Assembly (NCBI RefSeq): GCF_032854445.1
Contig: NC_088302.1
Location: 52,358,046 to 52,422,045, forward strand
DNA: 64,000 nucleotides
Reading direction: 5' to 3'
Source of the DNA: Liolophura sinensis
Taxonomy: Eukaryota > Mollusca > Polyplacophora > Chitonida > Chitonidae
The position numbers and the translations under genes are program-made. Shown here piece after piece: positions 39,182-50,970 of this stretch. Position 1 is the stretch's first letter. Every line of letters begins with the position of its first letter. A model generated the notes under the pieces. That model searched no databases. It was not told the origin of the DNA and saw nothing but the letters and a program-made list of their open reading frames with translations.

Positions 39182-42144
39182 AAAAGACTTAGACCAGGAA
39201 AGGTCTGGAGGAGTTTCCCACACTGACGGGTGATCTAAACAGGCTGTTTGTATATATAATATATGTGTATACATTGCGCCAAATAGATGAGGAATTTGGT
39301 GCTGCGCCATATGGTTGCCAGACTCTTGTTGGCATTGTGCTCTTTTTTCACTGTTTTTATTTTCTTTCCTTGTTCCCCCTAAATCTGTGATGAAGGTCCA
39401 AGGATCTTAAGGAAGCTCCGGCAGATGGAAGAAAAAAAGACTTCTAAATTTGTCAAAGTTTCCTGTACCCCCTTCCCCCTCCTCCCATTGGAAATTTGGA
39501 CCAACTGAACTGTTAAAAAATTTACACCTTGTTGCTACAAACTTGCTGATTGTGATGCTTGGCAGTGATGACATTTAAACTTGTGTGCCATTAATTATCA
39601 TTGCGAAGGAGTGGATAATAAATTTTCTACTTCTTCTCTGCGAAAGCTGAACCCTGGGACAACGCCGCCTTTGTTACTGACTGTAACTGGGTTATAGACT
39701 GGTTTTCAAGCCAGCCAACCTGGACCAAATGTATACATTCAGTTATAATGTGATTTGATTAGAGGGAGCCAGAGCCTAAGCTGACTGGATAGAGACCGTG
39801 TACAGCTGTGTAAGCCAGACGCTATGAACAGGCTTTGTAGCTGGCGCTCGGCTAAGGCTAATCGCTTCTGTTTGCTGTTGTGCTTCAAAGGCTGTTCTCC
39901 AGATATTGATTAAAGCCGCTGGTTGTGCGTCTATGACAGTAAAATATAGCCTACGGGGATAAGTGTTCTAAGCCGGCTAGTGCCGGGAAAGAAGGCGGAC
40001 AATACTACAACACTTGCTGTCAATAAGGAACAATTGTCCGATTCGCAGTTTCTGCGCCGGCATACAGAACATTGTTTCCGTGGATGAAAGCTTTGGAGAC
40101 GTACAACACGTGATGAATGACGTTGTGCTAATTGCCTAATTTAAAGTTACAAATTGCGCGTGATCATCATGAGTGTGTACAGACAAATTACATGTATCTC
40201 GCATAAGAACATAGATACTAGGTATACCTATAATGTTAAAGGGTTCAAGTCCACATGGCTGGGAGAAGGAAGGTGCATGGGTGTTGTTTGTGGGCTGTGT
40301 CTTTGCTTGGAGCCATTGGTCGTATAGACCACCCAACGCTTCTCCACTACAGCCTGTGTTCGTCAAACAGAAACCTGCTTTATAGCCGTGGAGCTGTGTT
40401 GTCCTGTACAGCCAGATTTGAGTCATTCACAACCTGATCTCTCCTGTAAATATAGCCCAGAGCCAAGGGTCACATTTAAACATAGTGTGTGTCAAGTTGA
40501 CAAACGGGGCAGGTTCAGGGCCTCGAGTCTCTTCTATTGGACGTTTTTTTTTCTTCTGTCAGTCCACAAACCGACTGACTGTTTGTTGCTAAAGCTATCA
40601 TGTTCCGCACGTGGATCTTTAGAGTATTTTAAACATATTTTATTCTGAGTTGACTATATATAATCCGCAAGATTTATTCTAGATGATTTATATAAATGTG
40701 TATAAAATGAGCGTTTTTATTGTTTCATTTATTCCCCCCAATGTGTTATGCACGAGAGACTAGGAGCAGATGTGAGCGATAGCGAGCGTTAAATGACATG
40801 AGAGAGTTCAGCACAGCATGTGAATAAGGTGGAAAGGTCGTGAGATAGGCAGGCCAGCCATTGTGGCGCTGGGGATACTTTATAGCACTGTTTGTTCACA
40901 TCCACATTGTAGCCGTCACTCAGGGCCTCGCTATCCTTCATGTCTGTTTGTATTTCACAATAAATAACCTAACCCTAGTTTACTGATATACCTTTGTTTG
41001 GTTTTATTGTCACTGTTACCGACTCGGCCCATGCTTTCTCGGGTTCGCCGCTTCCTTGTGGCGACAGGTCATTGAGGTGTTCCATTTCAGTTCTGATGAG
41101 GTTTTCTATTAAATCACTTATCTTTAATTACACACCTATGCCTTGTAATTTACTTGGCTACGGTATACAACACCAGCATCTGCAATACGATGTCGCTATC
41201 TGCTAGTTCTTTGCTCGGAAAAGCCTGGTGGTTAGGATGATTCCCAACAGTCTCCTGGCTCTAGTCAATCCGCCATACAAGCAGATTTTATTACCACCAT
41301 TCCCTAATGTCCCCTTGGGGCATGTTTAAAGAACGTGGTTTATGGGAAATTATCGCCTAGAGGCGTTCAATGCGTCATGATTTAAATCCATAGGAGAAAA
41401 AAAAGAGAAGGTGACTTCAATGAGAAAGCGGGGTGTCGTACATGTAGATAGATGCAGAGTGGAACATACAAGATGGGGAGAGATCTAACACGTTTGCGTT
41501 CTGTCACTGAAGGCTGTCTTGCCTTGGCTCACTTCGTTGTGAACATGTAATTCAGCATGTAATGTATGCGTGACTGACATTACATCATGCATGAAACACT
41601 GGGTGTCTCTGAGTTGCCGTGGACAGTCTCGCGTGTTGTTGTAACACCCTCAAACTTCATGGACTCCAGTGTCCAGGAATATGATACCGGAGAAATCCGA
41701 CCCTTTGTCAGTAATATCCATCTAATTAACTGTCACTGTCTACATTACATTTTGACCCGTCATATGATTAATTTGCGATAGTGACTGCTCCATTGTTAAA
41801 AAGAAACGAGCTCGCTTTTTGCTATAGCCATATCCTAGCTGATCGCCTCCCTGCGGGGACATTCTATCTTCCATTAAACCTTAATTAACAATATTTTTTA
41901 TCCTGTAGATAACATTGTAACATCAAATTAGTTTCAGTTATACTCTACAGGAAAAATAACTCCATTTTATCAGTTAGTATAGTCGACCGATCAGCTTGTT
42001 TTGCGATGGACTCGAGGGTGTAATGTGTTTGGAAGCATGCTGGGAATCGGCCTTAGCCACTCCTTGTTTCAATCACACTGTCCAGAGTGGTTCTATCGTT
42101 TTTCCTTCGTTGAGCAAGAGTTTCTTCCAGAGCTTACACTGTTC
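39182..42144. other. 3' UTR and downstream non-coding DNA
   Basis: 3' UTR to about 39.64 kb, then no gene. The stretch at 39.6-40.1 kb is repeat-poor with mixed composition. No domain was seen in the short frames. Confidence 0.6.
39617..39622 (+). terminator. Candidate polyadenylation signal AATAAA
   Basis: First canonical AATAAA after the stop codon, implying a 3' UTR of about 450 bases. A T-rich then GT-containing stretch follows. Usage is not shown by sequence alone. Confidence 0.4.
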
Positions 42145-42249
42145 ATGTTAACTGTGCGAGTCCTGTTTCTATCAGAATTATGTTAACAGCGCGAGTCATG
42201 TTTCTATCAGAATTATGTTAACATCGCGAGTCATGTTTCTATCAGAACT
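42145..42249. repeat. 35-bp tandem repeat, three copies
   Basis: Unit ATGTTAAC..GCGAGTC.TGTTTCTATCAGAATT starts at 42145, 42180 and 42215 with only a few mismatches. Confidence 0.95.
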
Positions 42250-42687
42250 AATGTCAGCACCGAATACTCTGCCGTCTTATAGGGGGACCATTCCTATAAG
42301 AGCGCTTCGACTCATTCCCATTGGAGCTGTGTACGACCGTGTAGATGGAGGTCTCTGGTGAAATCCAGGCTGCATTTGAAATCAAAGCGAAAGTGAGACA
42401 TATTTTGATTATGGACATCTTATAAACTAGCATGGTAAACGATTCGTGTTGCACGTTGTTTTGGAAATTGATCAAGCGATTATCCGGAACGTCCATTTTT
42501 GTTGACGGCTTGGTAGGCAAAGGTGTCTTTTGACGCCTGGATAATATATATTCATGGTGATGATAGCTGAATTAAAACACCTCATATCTTTGTACTTTGT
42601 ATGAATACACCATCAATAATAACTGATTCTCCTGATTATATCTAAAAGACCTAGAATTATTTTAATGAAAAGATCAATAATATGCAA

Positions 42688-43050
42688 GTGAGATCTGACA
42701 GAACAAGAGTTGCCATGATGAAAACCTCTCCAGTACTGTCCACGTGAGATCTGATAGAACAAGAGTTATCATGACGAAGGCCTCGCCAGTACTGTCCACG
42801 TGAGATCTGATAGAACAAGAGTTATCATGACGAAGGCCTCGCCAGTACTGTCCACGTGAGATCTGATAGAACAAGAGTTATCATGACGAAGGCCTCGCCA
42901 GTACTGTCCACGTGAGATCTGATAGAACAAGAGCTATCATGACGAAGGCCTCGCCAGTACTGTCCACGTGAGATCTGATAGAACAAGAGTCGTTATGGAG
43001 AAAGCCTCGTTAGTACTGTCCACGTGAGATCTGATAGAACAAGAGTTGTT
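42688..43050. repeat. 56-bp tandem repeat, about 6.5 copies
   Basis: Starts at 42688, 42744, 42800, 42856, 42912, 42968 and 43024. The unit begins GTGAGATCTGATAGAACAAG and ends GCCAGTACTGTCCAC. Inner copies are almost identical and edge copies diverged. Each junction from the second copy on forms CACGTG. Confidence 0.97.
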
Positions 43051-46000
43051 TTTATGAAAATGATGTAAATACTATGCAGGCAAAAGTTGAGTTATCTGAC
43101 TGAAAACGGCAGTAGTAATATACAAGTGCGCTGTACATGAAAGACCTGGAACTGTCAATTGGCATTTTGTCAATTGATTTCTTTCTAGGTTATTGGGAAC
43201 AATGCGATATAAATTAATAGAGATGCTAAGACTTTATCGCTGTCTACACGTATGCTTACAGGTGGACAAGTTGGGAGAAATGGAGCTTTAGAGATTTGAT
43301 CAGAGAGCGGTGTGAAGTAATCTCAGATTATATTGCCAGATGTCAAATGAGGAGATGCTGTCAAAACCGCGAGCAGTTCTGTACTTGAATTGTCTCCCGG
43401 TGTGTTGTATCAGAAGTGACACTCCCGATGCTATGCAAGTTTCAGACGCGCTCTCTCTGATTTTGATATATGAGCCTTGTAAGTGACATGGCCAGGGCTG
43501 TTGGTCGTGGAAGATCAGCCAGGCTGTCCCGGCGTCGCCCCTCTTAACATGGGTTTACAGCGCAGGAATTGATCTCAATCGGATTTATGGTTTTGTACAC
43601 CTCCGGTGGAGACAATTTCCAGCAGTGCTTGTCTGGTAGATGAAAAGAGTCTGGCGGTTTGTAATGGGTCACCAGCGATGAAATCAAACAGACGGCATGA
43701 CTGGTTTATATTCCGTTGCCCGTAGGACCTTTCCCATGCGTTCATTGCCACGGAGCAGTCCTGGCTAAGCACATCATCATGGATCGACACGACCAGCAGA
43801 AAGTGGACCACTGGAATTTCAACAACAATAGCTGTCTGACCCATCCTTGACGTAAGAATGCCACACGTTTGTGGACCAAAGTATCCTAGCGTTTACATCA
43901 GAGCGTCCCGAAACGGACGTCAGTGACGACTTTAATGCGATCTGCGATTACTTCGAAGTGTTCGCGAAAGCTTCAGTCATTAAACACCCAAGGCCAGTGA
44001 TACGCGCATGTCTCTGTCGGGTGGAAACGTCTATTACAGATGACGATAAAAGCGTTGACGGACTGACACTTTATCAGTATTATGTACCGAGGTATAGATC
44101 GGTCTTGGTAATCTATAGGCCGGCGTTAAGAAGCTAGAAGACAAATTGCATCAAGAGAGCAATCCAGAGGGCTGGTATGGCAGACATATTGAGTTTGCTC
44201 TTGAGCTGTGAAATGGCTGACTGATTTGAGAAATGACTGGCTCTCTGTTCCCCTTGTGGCCTATGTCTTCAACTGGAAGCGCCTTTCCGCCTCTGTTCCA
44301 AGTCGATGCGATTCGATAACCCCTTGACATTTAAAACTGGGCCCTTGGTAATTCTAGGCCGAAGGCAAACAAACCGGCCTGTGTCAGATAATATTAAAGC
44401 GGTGAGGGGTGGGAAAGAGGCTCTGTTCGCTCATATACTTGGGAGACAGAGGAATGAGACGGACTTCTTTCCTCGCCGTCTTTTCTCTCGCATCATTTCA
44501 CGAGGTGGAAAAACGCTTAAGGGTGTTTAAATACTCCGGCACAAACTACAAACAGCCTAGCCAGATAACATCTAGGGGTTACAGATAAAACTAAAGCTGT
44601 CATATTTTTTCCTCGGGTGTCACCTGAGCCGAATAAACATGAGGCACGTTTATACATTTATCAAGACGCCATTCATTAACCTGACAATAGAAGTCTCTCG
44701 CACTGCTACCGAGGTCGTCGGAGACGCCGAAAAAAAACAGCCTTTCTAACCAGGCGATTTTTTTTCACACAACAGAAAGCTTCCCCCCCCCCCTTCCCCG
44801 CTCCCCCAATAGCCGTTCGCCTCAGCTGATTTCCTGTGTTTTTCTGGACATAGCTGCGAAGTGAGGAGGTTTGAGGGTTAGCTGAAACACCACATGCCTT
44901 TTCGTTGTGTATAAATAACACGTAGGAATGTGTGTATGATATTGTCGGCGTTCGTCTCTGCATACACTGGTTGTATATATGTAACTCCCTAAATACACAT
45001 AGCGTCCTCTAATGCAAATCTCTGACATGCCAAGTTCAGACCACAGCAGAATTCTGATAGGCCAGGGAAAGAAGGACATCATCAGCTACAAAAGATTTCT
45101 CAGGATGTCCATAAAATAATAGATTTAGTACACAGAACAACTGTTTCATTGTCTTCTTACAGTGGTGTAAATAATCCCGGATCGATTGGAAATCGCGTAT
45201 TTTTAAAGTGCACATAAACACTTTTACATATAGGCCTGTGTAATCCATTTTTCTAAAGTGACACAGCTTAAAGAACTTTACAGAAATCCTCAGGAACTAT
45301 CCAAACGACAAAAGAACAGCTTCGTCGCTCAGAAATAGCTGCCATACGATATATTTGATTACTGCTGTTGAGAATGATTAGACAGGGGATGTTTAGTAAG
45401 GATACGAGAGCATGGGGGCATTCCAAACATATGACCCGACGTCATCTTGAAGCAATTTGGCGGAGCGGAGAGCACTAACTCACACCAGAGAATAGGTCCC
45501 GACACGAAGGCAGAGCGCCGGGAAAGTGGGCAGTAATGAAAGCCAATCTGGGATGTGAAGGCAAGGGTGTAATTGGACTCTAACGCAGTTGGAGAGCTGT
45601 TTCATTTGCCGCCTGTTACCGGAGAAAACCCAATGTAGCTCTGGACCGGATCACCGGCTATATCTCCCCAGCCACAAAGGCAGCGTAGAAAATAGCAATG
45701 TTTGCCTGGGGCAAGCTGTAGGCCCCATACGAGAGCAGACAGGAATGTGCACAGCTCTTGCGCAGTGTATAAAGGTCAAGCGTGAGAATGATGTTAGTGT
45801 GTACATATATCAGCCCAGTTCAGGTCAACGCGTCTTGTGCCGGTCAGCCAGCTCATAAAGTGTTAACAGCACATATAACGGCCGACATGAAAATATAATA
45901 ACGGCCTGGCTAAATCTTCACAGGCCCAACTCTGCTTATTGAATTGCTGGGTTGACTAAGTCGATCGCGATAAACCTTATCGACGCAAGAACAAAAATCA

Positions 46001-46734
46001 AATCGTTGTTATAGAAATGCACGTGACTTGTAAAGGGCGCAAAATCTCAGGCAGATGTTCAGTTCTGTATTGCGGCTACACAACTCACCGAGATGACGGG
46101 TGTCGGACGACAGAAAACCGATACACTTTTACACCCATTATACAATCTAATACGACTTGTCAATCTTCCTACAGATTTTACACTGTTACCGGGAATATGC
46201 TGCACTTGCCCTAGAAATTCTCACAAAGAAGCGCATATACACAGGCAAGTAAAGGTCATGAAGTGTTGATTTAGGTAATGAAGCTGACCTTTACCTGTAT
46301 GACATCATCTTACCTCCCAAACAAACATAAAATACACTTTTGCAAACCTCTCGGATTCTGGCAAAATGAGAATTTTATTCATGCACGAAATTCAAGGTAA
46401 AATGCAGTAGTCCACCGTTTTTTTTTGTCTGGTAATCGTAGCATACAGAGAGAGCTACAAGTATGTTAAAAATGAAATGTTATATATTACGTGTACATAA
46501 ACATGTTAATAAATGCAGACAAATCATTTGAAAGGAAATTTCTCCCCATGTAATTTTTTCTGGTGACGTGCAGCTTCTCGGTGTGACGTTTAATCTGTAT
46601 AAATCTTCACTTCCATAAATAGAACAACTGTACCAACGCAGTTCGTTTATTGACTACTTCTTAAGTCCTACGCAAGTGTTAGTCCGGAATTTAAAAAAAA
46701 GTTTCGTTACAAATCAGATGTGAAAAGTCTCAAC
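43051..46734. other. Non-coding stretch
   Basis: CpG-richer than the 5' half of the window. The two adjacent open frames at 43.58-43.84 (minus) and 43.87-44.14 kb (plus) have no recognisable domain and no splice context. A C-run lies near 44779. Confidence 0.55.
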
Positions 46735-47010
46735 TAAATGGCGGCTGACAGTTCATGACAAGCCAGGCAATTACTTTGCTCCGCCAATGAAAAGTGCTGC
46801 TCGTCAGACCTCGCAGCGCTGACACCTTGTGCTTGCTAATGGACGGCGTAAAGCCGCTGTCAATCACTCCTCTTCCATGGTAACACGTGCTTGCTATTTT
46901 TAGCACCAGCAGATGTCGTCTGCTGAACCCCTTGTCAATTTACCTGATGTAATTAATACCAGCACCTTCCTGACTAATGACTACCATTTGTTAAAGCATT
47001 AATAACGCAT
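46735..47010. promoter_or_regulatory. Candidate enhancer with PBX/MEIS, E-box and MEF2-type sites
   Basis: CTGTCAATCA at 46857-46866 is the complement of the TGATTGACAG PBX/MEIS consensus. CACGTG follows at 46884-46889, CTATTTTTAG (MEF2 consensus) at 46894-46903, CAGATG at 46910-46915, then several TAAT words. All lie within about 120 bases in repeat-free sequence 7.5 kb after the gene. Confidence 0.3.
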
Positions 47011-49711
47011 GGTGTGTTGTACCATTGTCTGTCTTACCGACATATGTATTCCAGTGCTCCACAAAGCTTCCAACGTGGTTGTAGAAAGTTCTTTGCCCGG
47101 AGTAAACATATGTAAAGATTTGAATGGATGAATTATTGAGACTAAACGCCACATCGGCAATATGTTAGCCATGTCGTGGTGAAAACATGTTCAAAACAGG
47201 AGGTAGTAAATGGTTTTCGATAGGGGTCTATGACGACATTAAAAGAAAATAAAAATACACGCACAAGTTTAAAAACCAGTTGTAATAGGCCTATCTGTTT
47301 AATATCCAGCTGCAGTGCAAAGCGGGAAACGGGAAGAAACCTTCCCATTTTTCATTAACTCAATTGATAGGACTACTGTGTGTTGTGTGTGGTTAATTTG
47401 TGCTAATGCATGTTTATAATTTTTTTTATACTTGTTTGACTTAATATTTCCTCCTGTATTTTCAAGCCAAATTAATTAGTCCTCGAAAAGTAGAAAACAA
47501 GTCCAAATTAGTCCCAAGATTATTTTCCCGCGACTATCAGTGACTGCTATATGTTGAAAGAGATTTGAAAGAGATCTACAGCCACTGATACAGTCCGTAT
47601 GACGACGGCTCAGTAATGTACGCCATACATACACATGATTAAGTCGGCGAGCTGTGTAGACCTGTACCTATAGATGTGTGTGTGTAGTACACTGTGATGC
47701 ACAGTGCAAGGAAATGCGCTTTGTACGTTCCCCAGGCTGTTTTAATGAGGCTTGTATGCAAAATGTATTTGACATAAGGGTAGCTAAGTACGGTGTTGAG
47801 TGGGGACGAAATGGGCCCTGGGACACAAAGGGGCGGGGTCAGAAACTCTTGTGTGAGTTTAGAAAATGGCTTTTCTTGGAGTATCGTTTTACAGAGACCA
47901 CTTTATACCATCAGCAGATCGCCAGCACATGTCGGCAAATTGAGGTGAAAAAATATGAAGTGGGAAGAAAAAGGCGAAAAATCTTGACATGTTTATATTG
48001 TGCTTGCAGCTATGAGCTGTACGCGCCCAAATTGGTTTGGGCGACGTTCCGAACGACTTGGCCGCGATAATAGATGAACACAGGAGGCAGGGCCGACCCG
48101 TTCATTTACTCGGTTGCACAAATTATCATGCTAAATGCACCGATGGCTTGTTATTAAGGGCTTAATTGTTGAGATGTTATTAATAACGATCGTGGTATGG
48201 TGAAAGCGAACGGGCTTAACGGTGAGGCACAAAGATCTTGTCGACTGCAGCCTGGGTGACCGAATCACCCGGCGGTCTTCAACCAGTCTAACAGCCGGAG
48301 ATTTTGTCAGGTTGCTCAGGCTTCAGAGCCCCGCAGAGCCAGTGGGCTTCTCTGTCACACGGGATATGCTGGCTCACCCTGATATCTTATCTCTGGATGC
48401 GATTTGTATAATTTAGGCGCAGTCAGTCGTGCGGAAAATAAGGTGAACAGGGAAAGGCAGTAAAGAACCAACACTTACAGCGTTTTGCTAGAAAAACAGG
48501 ACTATGTGCAACCTATGGCTAATTAATGTTGAACAGGCAGTCATTGTGTTAGATAGCGTATGGTTTGCATGCCTCTGTTAGAAGTTGGATAGCTCATAAT
48601 TAATACTGCACAGCAGGGAACTCAGTGTAAGGCTGATATTGATGAATACGATGTGAGAAAAAAAAAACCATTGCACGAAGTGCATTACAATGATTTTTCT
48701 ATAGCTTTGAAGCGGTGTGTAGTAGCTAAAGCTGGTAACTATATAGTCTAATAGAAATAAATGTTCTATCTTTTATGATAACTTCTCAACCATGACAAGA
48801 GGTATCGGGGTTTTCAAAACCCCTTAACTGGTGCCTTAACGGAGATTTACAGTCGAAAGCTTCAAATGTGTAATGGTCCACGTTTTTGGTATTCAAAGCC
48901 ATATTAAAATACTTCATGTACAGATACTCCCAAGACTAGGCGCTCTGGTCCTGTATACAAATAGCCACCTGTGTGAAGTGCCCGTGCATTTCGGTTTCTG
49001 TGGATTATATATGTGTATTCAGGGTAAAATTATACGGACAAAGCAACAATGACAAAGCCGAGTTACTCTGCATGCATGAGGTCTACAACTGCACATCGAC
49101 CATTGAGCACTCTTGTATGAATAATCCATCAGTATGTCATTATTAAGCGGTCAGCAGCACTGGGTATGAAGACAGCCTCTTGCGTCAACAATGCATATGT
49201 AATCCGTGTAAATTGACAGGACAATCAATTTCTGCGCTAAGTCAACTCCCGTTACCACGTCCCTGAGGCGATCCTTATAAGGATTAATCAATACACAGTG
49301 ACACGTCAAATTGAGGGCATCTGTATGCTGGGAGATCAGAAGAGGGACCGGTACAAGCCCTTTTCAACCCTGCTAGAAACATCTAAGCCCAGGTGCACCA
49401 ACATAGATTAAATTTTGGTTTAATTCGGGATATACTAATCTCTACTTAAGCGGCGATTTAAATAATCTTAATCTTATCTGCACCAACGGTTTTAAGTTCG
49501 AATAAACCAATGTTTAGATTACCATTTTTCCTCAAGCTAAATTTCATTTTTACAACCTCCAAATGTGATCAGATGATTCCACTGCTGACTCATTTTACTG
49601 GTATTTATATTAGGGATGACTTTGCCCTGTACATGAGTGATCATGAGGTATGGTATAGCGCACTTTTCACATTGCTGCATTCTGTATAGCACCAGGATAT
49701 CTGTGTATATT
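47011..49711. other. Non-coding stretch
   Basis: No gene recognised. The 130-codon frame at 47678-48070 has no known domain and is probably chance. GGTGCACCAAC and CTGCACCAACG at about 49391 and 49480 hint at an old dispersed element that could not be delimited. Confidence 0.55.
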
Positions 49712-49768
49712 AAGTCAAATATTTTTGAGTACGGCGTAAAACATCAATCAAATAAATAAATAAGTAAA
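49712..49768 (+). repeat. Dispersed-repeat 3' tail, best copy
   Basis: TTTTTGAGTACGGCGTAAAA followed by CATCAATCAAATAAATAAAT. The AAAT tail and the core match the molluscan SINE-like tail I recall. Related copies lie at 33073-33116 (plus) and 54559-54615 (minus). Confidence 0.7.
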
Positions 49769-50684
49769 TATCTGTGTATAGTATAATGGTTTGTAAAGGA
49801 AAGCACAACTAAAAATTCTCATAACTGGACTAAAAAATTACGTAAATATCATAAATCTGTGATTGAAAACAAACATGACGGTAAGCAAATAGTGCAGAAA
49901 GAGTGCGCATGACGTTGATAACCGTGAATTTAACACAGAGACAGGGGTTCGGAGGCATTCCAATTAAAAAACCCTGTGGAAAATGCAAAAATGAATGCAA
50001 AAAAAGAAAATGCAACCGAAAAACGCGAAAGACACAAAACAAGATGAGGTACTATGAATAGTGAAGAGGCACTTCTTCATACAAAGCAAATTTCTACAAT
50101 GACCCGCTCTCAACTAACACCGATGGATAACACATATGATGATGACGTCAGTGATGACGGAAATAGATCATCTACGTTTGGAACTCGATTGCTAGACCAT
50201 GGATTAAATTCAGGCTACCAGGAAGGTAAGTAAGCTGAAGATCTAACAACTGTGTGAAATAAGACTTTATTCGCCACTCATTAAAAGACCATAATATATA
50301 TCCTTTCTCCGATAAGTTCAAATCCAGCTCATGTCGATTTGTCTTTGACCTGACATAAACTTTCATGTATGTTTTTTTGTCGGGCTCTGCAAAGCTTTGA
50401 TCAACAGGTATAGCGGAAATAGTGACCACATTCAGCAGAAATGAAGAGAATGACTTGGTTGCCAAGTGATCTACAAATATCTGCACACTAACGTAAGAGT
50501 CAAAACTGTAACCATAATTCACAGTTGTTATGGTAATTCATAATCCGTGAACAATTTCTACATTTTCCTGAGATTCTTCCGGAACTAAATGAACAGAAGC
50601 CCAGCTGAACCATGCATCAGCCTCGAAGTCAGAAACAGCATCCCTAAGAGCCACGAAGAGAACTCTTTCCAGCGTGCAAAATCT
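49769..50684. other. Non-coding stretch
   Basis: AT-rich, with short open frames on the minus strand only and no recognisable motif. Nothing further seen. Confidence 0.6.
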
Positions 50685-50970
50685 ATGGAAGCAGATAGAG
50701 CACATTTATCTATCTCACCAGCTCGACAATTCTTATACAGGCCGAGGCAGCGAGGAATCGAAACGCGGTAGCGAGGTAGCAACGAAGCGAAGCAGTGTGG
50801 CACCCAGGTAGCAAGGCAGCGAGGTAGCGAGGTAGCGATGCTAGGCAGAAAGGTAGCGATGCGAAGCTGCCAGGTAGCGAGATTGTGTTCGCTGTCTTAC
50901 CTCGCTACCTCGCTGTCTCGCCCTGTATTAGAAAGGTAGAGGTAGCTGGATGTCCTCTATCGGCTTCCAT
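50685..50970. mobile_element. 286-bp inverted-repeat element (MITE-like) with a low-complexity centre
   Basis: The left arm starts ATGGAAGCAGATAGAGCACA; the complement of the right end starts ATGGAAGCCGATAGAGGACA. Similarity continues inward to ATACAGGCCGAGGCAGCGAG and ATACAGGGCGAGACAGCGAG. The centre is a degenerate array of GAGGTAGC-type octamers, inverted near the right arm. Arms are about 75 bp. There is no coding capacity, and no clear target-site duplication could be fixed. Confidence 0.6.

Noticed and set aside
40241..40262. GGTTCAAGTCC resembling a tRNA T-arm
   Set aside because: No matching A-box, acceptor stem or anticodon arm upstream.
43575..44137. Pair of adjacent divergent frames (minus, then plus)
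   Set aside because: Neither has a recognisable domain; no promoter or splice evidence.
47678..48070. 130-codon plus-strand frame
   Set aside because: Cys-rich in places but no motif spacing of a known family; treated as chance.
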